Shown one piece after another: positions 58,260 to 64,000 of a DNA stretch of 64,000 nt. A model generated the notes under the pieces. It had not been told where the DNA came from and searched no databases. It saw only the letters and a program-made list of their open reading frames with translations. A program made the position numbers and the translations under genes. The number at the start of each line of letters is the position of its first letter. Positions within the stretch are counted from its first letter, which is position 1. The stretch is from CAVSRC01 sp963830205 (lineage in GTDB: Bacteria > Pseudomonadota > Alphaproteobacteria > Rhizobiales > Kaistiaceae), in NCBI GenBank assembly GCA_963830205.1, contig CAWHLP010000012.1, forward strand, positions 62,001 to 126,000, given 5' to 3'.

Positions 58260-59993
58260 CTAGTTCTCCACAAGCCTGAGGTTGGCGGCGGGCGCGGCGA
58301 CGCCGCTGGCGGTGAAGCCGTAGGCCTCCTCGGCGTACTGGCCGACCATCCGGTTGCCGCTGAACTTCCAGCCGGTGGTGGCGATCGCCTGCTTCATCAC
58401 CGAGCACCAGCCGCTGCGGTTGCCGTGGAAGAGCGGCAGCACGGTGCCGTCGAGCTTGGCGTAGAGGGCATTGGCATGGGCGCCGTCGGAGCTGTCGCCG
58501 CCGTCGCTGCCGATCGCCCAGCCGTTGACGCCTTCCTGGCAGCCTTCCACCCACCAGCCGTCGAGCACGCTGAAATTGGGGACGCCGTTGAGCGCCGCCT
58601 TCATGCCGCTGGTGCCGGAGGCCTCCATCGGCGGGGTCGGCGTGTTCATCCACACGTCGACGCCGGCGACGATCGTCTTGGCGACGTGCATGTTGTAGGC
58701 CGGCACGAAGGCGACGCGCAGCCGGCCGGCGAGCTGGCCGGCGATCTCGAGGATGCGGTGGATGGCCTCGTGGCCGCCGCCGTCGCGGGGATGGGCCTTG
58801 CCGGCGATGACGATCTGGAACGGCCAGTGCTGGGCGATCGCCGCCAGCCGTTCGATGTCGCTGAACATCAAGAGCGGGCGCTTGTAGGGCGTCATGCGGC
58901 GGGCATAGCCGAGGATCGGCTTGTCGAGGTCGAGCACGATGCCGGTGCGGCCGAAGACCAGCTCGATCAGACCCGCCTTGACCTTCTTGTGCGCCTTCCA
59001 GATGACTTCGTCGGGCACCGACGTGATCCCGGTCAGAGCCTTGGGGTCGAGCCGCCATTCCGGCACATGGCTGTCGAAGACCGGCGCCATCTCGTCGTGC
59101 GCCCAGGTCAGCGTGTGGACGCCGTTGGTGACGGCATGGATCTCGTGGCCTGGGAACATGTGCCGCGAGGTCTCGGCGTGGCGCTCCGCGACCGCGTTGG
59201 AATAGCTGGAGAGGTTGAGCGCCAGCCGCGTCATGTTGAGTTCGTCGGGACCGGCGAGCTGCTTGACGACGTCGATGGGGACCAGCTCCGGCGCCGTGTG
59301 GGCGTAGAGGTCATAGGGGAAGCGGTCCTGTCCGGCCGGCACCGGCGTGTGGGTGGTGAACACGCACTGCCGCCGCGCCTGGTCGATGCCGTCCGTGCCG
59401 GTCGCCGCCCGTGCGCTGGCGAGACGGTCGAGAGTGAGCAGCGCCGCGTGGCCCTCGTTCATGTGCCACTTGTCGATGGTGAAGCCGAGCGTGTGCAGCA
59501 CCCGGGCGCCGCCGATGCCGAGAATGATCTCCTGCTTCAGGCGATAGCCGGCATCGCCGCCGTACAGGTGATGGGTGAGCGTGCGGTCGAGCGCGCTGTT
59601 CTGGTCGAGGTCGGTGTCGAGCAGGAGGACCGGGATCTTGTGGCCGGTCTCACCGGTCAGCACGTGCAGCCACGGGCGGATCGCCACCGGCCGTCCCTCG
59701 ATCTCGACGGTCGCCGTCGTTTCCAGCGGCGTGCACCAGTCGCCTGGCGACCACCAGCTCGGCTGCTCGATCTGCCACAGGTCGTGGTTGATGGTCTGGC
59801 GGAAATAGCCGGCGCGGCTGACCAGCAGCACGAAGACCATCGGCATGCCGAGGTCGGCGGCGGTGCGCGCGATATCGCCCGCCAGCACGCCGAGACCGCC
59901 CGAATAGGTGTGGATCTCGTAGCGCAGCGCCATCTCCATGGTGAAGTAGGCGATGCGGGTGTTGGCGACGAAGGGAGTGATGGGAGATGTCAT
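58260..59993 (-). CDS. glgP: Alpha-glucan phosphorylase (short GlgP type)
   Basis: It releases glucose-1-phosphate from glycogen-like alpha-glucans, with pyridoxal phosphate as cofactor. The 577 residues fit the shorter bacterial alpha-glucan phosphorylase group (TIGR02094), not the 800-residue classical enzyme. Recognised stretches are FTMEMALRYEIHTYSGGLGVLAGD, WHMNEGHAALLTLDR, FTTHTPVPAGQDRF and MEASGTSGMKAALNGVPNFSVLDGWW near the cofactor. No other glycogen genes are nearby. Its ATG lies six bases after the purD stop. Confidence 0.92.
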   Translation of the reverse strand: MTSPITPFVANTRIAYFTMEMALRYEIHTYSGGLGVLAGDIARTAADLGMPMVFVLLVSRAGYFRQTINHDLWQIEQPSWWSPGDWCTPLETTATVEIEGRPVAIRPWLHVLTGETGHKIPVLLLDTDLDQNSALDRTLTHHLYGGDAGYRLKQEIILGIGGARVLHTLGFTIDKWHMNEGHAALLTLDRLASARAATGTDGIDQARRQCVFTTHTPVPAGQDRFPYDLYAHTAPELVPIDVVKQLAGPDELNMTRLALNLSSYSNAVAERHAETSRHMFPGHEIHAVTNGVHTLTWAHDEMAPVFDSHVPEWRLDPKALTGITSVPDEVIWKAHKKVKAGLIELVFGRTGIVLDLDKPILGYARRMTPYKRPLLMFSDIERLAAIAQHWPFQIVIAGKAHPRDGGGHEAIHRILEIAGQLAGRLRVAFVPAYNMHVAKTIVAGVDVWMNTPTPPMEASGTSGMKAALNGVPNFSVLDGWWVEGCQEGVNGWAIGSDGGDSSDGAHANALYAKLDGTVLPLFHGNRSGWCSVMKQAIATTGWKFSGNRMVGQYAEEAYGFTASGVAAPAANLRLVEN

Positions 59994-59999
59994 GGGATC

Positions 60000-61257
60000 C
60001 TACCTGCTGACTGCCCGCCAGCCGATGTCGGTACGGCAGAAACCGCCCGGCCAGTCGATGGCGGCAACTGCCGCATAAGCGCGTTTTTGAGCCTCGGCAA
60101 TGGTCTGGCCGAGAGCGGTGACGCCGAGCACGCGCCCGCCGGCGGCGCTGAGCCGCCCGTTGCGCATGGCCGTGCCGGCATGGAAGACCTTGATGTCGGG
60201 GAGCGCCTCGGCCGCTTCGATGCCGCTGATCGGCTCGCCCTGGTTGTAGGCGCCGGGATAGCCGCGCGCCGCAACCACCACGCAGAGCGCCGCCTCGTCG
60301 CGCCATGCTGGCCGGACATCGGCCAGCCGGCCGTCGGCCGTCGCCAGCATGAGATCCAAGAGGTCGCTGTCGAGGCGGGGCATCAGCACCTGGCATTCCG
60401 GGTCGCCGAAGCGGACGTTGTATTCGATGAGCTTGGGCCCGTCCGCGGTCAGCATCAGCCCGACGAAGAGGACGCCGCGGAAGGGCGTGCCGCGGCGCGC
60501 CATTGCCGCGAGAGTCGGCTGCACGATCTCGTCCATGACGCGCCCGACCATGGCCGCGTCCATCACCGGCGCCGGCGAATAGGCGCCCATGCCGCCGGTA
60601 TTGGGGCCGGTGTCGCCGTCGCCGACGCGCTTGTGGTCCTGCGCGGTGCCGAAAGGGAGGGCAGCTTTGCCGTCGGAAAGGACGAAGAAGCTCGCTTCCT
60701 CGCCGGTGAGGCACTCTTCGATGACTATTTCGGCGCCAGGGGCGGCAAGGCAGGCGTCAGCCGCGGCAAGCGCCTCATCCACGGTTTCGGCCACGGTCAC
60801 GCCCTTGCCGGCGGCCAGCCCGTCGGCCTTGACCACGATCGGCGCGCCGTGTTCGCGGACGAAGGCCGCGGCGGCCTCAGCGTCGCCGAACCGCCGCCAG
60901 GCTGCGGTCGGAACATGCGCTTCACGTGCATATCGTCTTGGTGAAGCTCTTCGAGCCCTCGAGCCGGGCGGCCGCCCCGGTCGGGCCAAAAGCCTTGATT
61001 CCTGCCGCGGCGAGCGCATCGACGATGCCGGCGACCAGCGGGGCTTCGGGGCCGACGACGACCAGATCGACGGCTTGCGCCCGGCAGAAGGCGATGACGG
61101 CGTCATGGTCGGCAGGGTTGAGGGCGACCAGTTCGGCAACCTCGGCGATGCCGGGATTGCCCGGCGCAGCGTAGAGCCGGGTGAGCAGCGGCGACTGCGC
61201 AAGCTTCCACGCCAGCGCGTGTTCGCGCCCGCCCGAGCCGATGAGCAGCACATTCAT
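60000..61257 (-). pseudogene. purD: Phosphoribosylamine-glycine ligase, broken by one-base frameshift
   Basis: It makes glycinamide ribonucleotide in purine synthesis. The N-terminal domain reads MNVLLIGSGGREHALAWKL to GSKSFTK in one frame. YAREAHVPTAAWRRFGDAE and the ATP-grasp domain (IVVKADGLAAGKGV, GGMGAYSPAPVM) continue in the next. Removing one base near 60932 gives a normal 418-residue enzyme. Loss would require purines from outside, so a sequencing error is likely. It is followed closely by glgP. Confidence 0.88.
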
Positions 61258-61367
61258 GAGGGGTTCGCGCCCTTCGCCCCGTTTCCACCCATGACGGCGG
61301 ATTAGCAATCGTCGTGCCGAAAGTCCAACCCGGCAGCTTTCCGCCGCGCGCCGAACGCCTTAAGACC

Positions 61368-62315
61368 ATGGCCATGAGCGCCGACAAGCATATCGTCGCG
61401 GATGCCGTGCGCGGCCACTGGGCTGACCGCATCATCCCGCCCGGGCTGAGGCCCTACGCCCGCCTTGCCCGGCTCGAACGGCCGATCGGCTGGTGGCTCT
61501 TGATGTGGCCGTGCTGGTGGTCGTCGGCGCTCGCCACCGACGCCGCCGGCTGGCGCTTCCCCAACCTCTGGCACCTGGTCCTGTTCCTCATCGGCGCCGT
61601 GGTCATGCGCGGGGCAGGCTGCACCTACAACGACATCGTCGACCGCGATCTCGACGCCAAGGTCGCCCGCACGCGCTCGCGGCCGATCCCGAGCGGGCAG
61701 GTGAGCCTCCGTCAGGCCGCTGCCTTCCTCGCCCTGCAGGCGCTGATCGGGCTTGCCGTGCTGCTTCAGTTCAACTGGTTTGCCATCGTGGTCGGCGTCG
61801 CCTCGCTCGCCACCGTCGCGGTCTATCCCTTCATGAAGCGCATCACCTGGTGGCCGCAGGTCGGGCTCGGCATCGCCTTTTCGTGGGGCGCGCTGATGGG
61901 TTGGGCGGCGATCTTCGGCCGCCTCGACTGGTCGCCGGTGCTGCTCTATCTCGGCGGCATCGCCTGGACGATCGCCTACGACACCATCTACGCCCACCAG
62001 GACAAGGAGGACGACGCCCTCATCGGCGTGCGCTCCACCGCGCGCCTGTTCGGCACGCGCACGCGGCCGCTGCTCACCCTGTTCTATGGCGTGGCGACGG
62101 TATTGTTCGCCGTGGCGTGGGCGCTGGCCGGCGTCGGGCCGCTGGCCTATCTCGGACTGGCGCTGGGCGCCGTCCATCTCGCCTGGCAGGTGAGGACGAT
62201 CGCCATCGACGATCCCGACAATTGCCTGATGCTGTTCCGCTCCAACCGCGATTACGGCTGGATCGTCTTCGCCGGGCTGGTGGCGGACACGGTCGTGCGC
62301 CACTGGGGCAGCTAG
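61368..62315 (+). CDS. ubiA: 4-hydroxybenzoate polyprenyltransferase
   Basis: An inner-membrane enzyme that attaches the polyprenyl tail in ubiquinone synthesis. The 315-residue protein has about eight membrane segments and both Asp-rich motifs: NDIVDRDLDAKVARTRSRP, and DTIYAHQDKEDD, which bind the diphosphate through magnesium. The ATG at 61368 is preferred but a second ATG six bases on is equally possible. It is convergent with the DUF6101 gene, overlapping it by four bases. Confidence 0.95.
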   Translation: MAMSADKHIVADAVRGHWADRIIPPGLRPYARLARLERPIGWWLLMWPCWWSSALATDAAGWRFPNLWHLVLFLIGAVVMRGAGCTYNDIVDRDLDAKVARTRSRPIPSGQVSLRQAAAFLALQALIGLAVLLQFNWFAIVVGVASLATVAVYPFMKRITWWPQVGLGIAFSWGALMGWAAIFGRLDWSPVLLYLGGIAWTIAYDTIYAHQDKEDDALIGVRSTARLFGTRTRPLLTLFYGVATVLFAVAWALAGVGPLAYLGLALGAVHLAWQVRTIAIDDPDNCLMLFRSNRDYGWIVFAGLVADTVVRHWGS

Positions 62316-62938
62316 TTCCGGGCGATGATCTCGCGGCCGGTGAGCGTCTCGGTCGGGCGCGAATGGCCGGTCTTGCGGCGGGTGAGGAAGCGCGGCCGCC
62401 GTCCGGCGAAGAAGGAATGGCGCCGGCGCGGACGCGGCGGATTGCTGATGATGCCGCCGAGATCGCTGAGCGGGGCGCTGACCGAACCGTCCTGGCCGAT
62501 CACCAGAAGCGGCAGCTTGAGGGCGCGCCCCCAGGCCTGCCAGTCGGCGGCCACGTCCTCGGGCTCGTCGCCGACGATGAGCGGCAAAGTGAGGGTTGGG
62601 TCCCCGTGCAGTAGTTCGACGAAGACGCGCACCCGGCCCACCGTGCCGGTCGCCTCCATGCGCACCGCGACGCCGCGGTAGCTGGTCAGCGGCACCGTCA
62701 GCGTGAGCGGCATGCCGGCCCAGTGCTGCCGCTGCACGATCGCCCGATCGCGGTCGAGGATGAATGCCGTGTCGGCCATGCCGCCATCCTGGGCGGAACC
62801 ACGCACGGGCAGGGTGTGCGGGTCGAGCCGGAACACCCGACTCGACCCGGCGGTTGCTTCACCGGCCACTTTGACGCCTCTTAACGCTCCCGAAGCGGGC
62901 CCGGTTTTTTCGGGTCCTCGCTTGTTGGAGAGCACCAT
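62312..62938 (-). CDS. DUF6101-like protein
   Basis: A 208-residue soluble protein. The core reads FRLDPHTLPVRGSAQD, PLTLTVPLTSYRGVAVRME and ELLHGDPTLTLPLIVG, followed by WQAWGRALKLPLLV, which is the pattern of a family described only in Rhizobiales (DUF6101). The C terminus is very basic (RRRHSFFAGRRPRFLTRRK). Function unknown. The start at 62938 is an ATG; the first 30 residues are less conserved and the true start may be further in. Confidence 0.7.
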   Translation of the reverse strand: MVLSNKRGPEKTGPASGALRGVKVAGEATAGSSRVFRLDPHTLPVRGSAQDGGMADTAFILDRDRAIVQRQHWAGMPLTLTVPLTSYRGVAVRMEATGTVGRVRVFVELLHGDPTLTLPLIVGDEPEDVAADWQAWGRALKLPLLVIGQDGSVSAPLSDLGGIISNPPRPRRRHSFFAGRRPRFLTRRKTGHSRPTETLTGREIIARN

Positions 62939-63025
62939 GCCACAGCAGGCTTGGTGCCGGCTTAACCGGTTGGGTTAAATTTGAGTGATTTCCGAGAGGG
63001 TTAGCAGGCTGTCACCGGACTGGGT

Positions 63026-64000
63026 TCACAGAACCTTGCCGGGGTTGAGGATGCCGTTGGGATCGAAGGCCTGCTTGATGCGCTGCATCAGCTCGATCTC
63101 CAGCGGGCTCTTGACGTGCTTGAGCATGTCGCGCTTGAGCACGCCGATGCCGTGCTCGGCCGAGATCGTGCCGCCGAGTTCGCCGACAATGCCGTGGACG
63201 ATGGCGTTGACCGCGTCCCAGCGGGCGAGGAAAGCGGCCTTGTCGCCGCCGAGCGGCTGGCTGAAATTGAGGTGGATGTTGCCGTCGCCCATATGGCCGA
63301 AGGGGCAGGGGCGGACGCCGGGGATCATCGCGCTGACCGCCGCCGAAGCGCGCTCGATCAGCTCCGGCACGCGCGCCAGCGGCACCGCGACGTCGTGCTT
63401 GATCGAGCCGCCCTCCAGCTTCTGCACCTCCGACATGGTCTCGCGCAGGTGCCAGAAGGCGGTCGCCTGTTCCAGCGACTGGGCGAGCGCGCCGTCCTCC
63501 ACCAGGTCTGCTTCGAGGGCGGCGGCGAAGATCGCTTCCGCCGCCGTGTCGGCGTCTTCCTGGCTCTGGGTGGAGGAATACTCCATCAGCACGTACCAGG
63601 GGTGCGCGCCGGCGAGCGGATCGCGCGTGCCCGACCCCATGGCGGATGGCAAATTCGAGCCCGACCCGCGGCATGATCTCGAAGGCGGTGAGGCTCGCTC
63701 CGGCGCGGTCGCGGGCGAGGTGGAACAGCTCGAGCGCGGTCGCCGGATCCTTGAGCCCGATGAAGGCGACGGCCATGCCGCGCGGCTTCGGCACCAGTGC
63801 CAGCACGGCCGCGGTGACGACGCCGAGCGTGCCCTCCGCGCCGATGAACAGGTGCTTGAGGTCGTAGCCGGTGTTGTCCTTGCGCAGCGTCCTCAGGCCA
63901 TTCCAGATCTCGCCGGAGGGGAGCACCACCTCGATGCCCAGCACATGCTGGCGCATGTTGCCGTAGGCGAGCACCTCGGTGCCGCCGGCATTGGTGGAGA
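63026..64000 (-). pseudogene. FAD-linked oxidase, 3' part, frameshifted (5' end outside window)
   Basis: The C-terminal part of a flavin-dependent 2-hydroxy-acid dehydrogenase (D-lactate or D-2-hydroxyglutarate type). Visible are TNAGGTEVLAYGNMRQHVLGIEVVLPSG and DLKHLFIGAEGTLGVVT of the FAD domain. In another frame lie CPFGHMGDGNIHLNFSQPLGG and GGTISAEHGIGVLKRD of the C-terminal domain. One extra G in the GGGG run near 63643 explains the break between FAIRH and GSGTRDPLAG. It is a separate gene from glcD at 11 kb. Confidence 0.85.

Overview
The window is a 64 kb, GC-rich piece of a bacterial chromosome. The gene set points to an alphaproteobacterium of the order Hyphomicrobiales (Rhizobiales). 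The signs are three DUF1127 proteins, a short-form HisG with HisZ, an SbmA/BacA-type peptide transporter, a CIRCE-controlled groESL operon, and the block pmbA, DUF4170, DUF374 acyltransferase, waaA, lpxK, DUF2093. FixK/FNR-type boxes and two tandem L,D-transpeptidases fit the same group. No tRNA, rRNA, CRISPR array, phage or insertion sequence was seen. Nothing here is a convincing undescribed system. The items of most interest are regulatory sites, a gene triplet around the BacA-like transporter, and a set of single-base frameshifts.

Layout. 0-8 kb: truncated gshA, a universal stress protein behind a FixK/FNR box, a DUF1127 protein, a LysR regulator, a strict 1-Cys peroxiredoxin, a phosphatase, a glutamine amidotransferase-like protein, and an amino-acid ABC binding protein plus permease with no ATPase beside them. 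8-21 kb: a two-carbon and lactate oxidation region. lutABC runs leftward and a GlcD-type dehydrogenase runs rightward from a shared intergenic region. glcE and glcF follow, then a TPP riboswitch with thiM-thiE, an ABC-2 exporter pair and malate synthase A. Glycolate oxidised to glyoxylate by GlcDEF could feed malate synthase directly. 21-30 kb: a DHA2 drug exporter, two L,D-transpeptidases, Tag glycosylase, two tandem 53-residue DUF1127 proteins, and hisS-hisZ-hisG. 29.6-32.1 kb: a BacA-like transporter between two single-domain cyclic-nucleotide-binding-fold proteins. 32-38 kb: a phytoene-desaturase-like oxidoreductase, groES-groEL, an exported protein, and a sigma-54-dependent response regulator. 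38-51 kb: dense housekeeping genes (HAD hydrolase, ribF, lipoprotein, tadA, a pseudouridine synthase, rsmD, two M16 peptidases, pmbA, and lipid A/Kdo genes). 51-64 kb: asmA behind mutL, two glycosyltransferase-like genes, purD-glgP, ubiA, a DUF6101-like gene, and a truncated FAD-linked oxidase.

Two features cut across the window. First, seven genes (thiE, the ABC-2 permease, hisS, the sigma-54 regulator, mutL, purD and the right-edge FAD oxidase) are broken by frameshifts. Every one I could localise reads as a net gain of one base. Because hisS, purD and mutL are housekeeping genes, uncorrected sequence error is at least as likely as real decay. Second, related palindromic repeats sit in six intergenic gaps, including one inverted pair of about 190 bp between hisS and hisZ.
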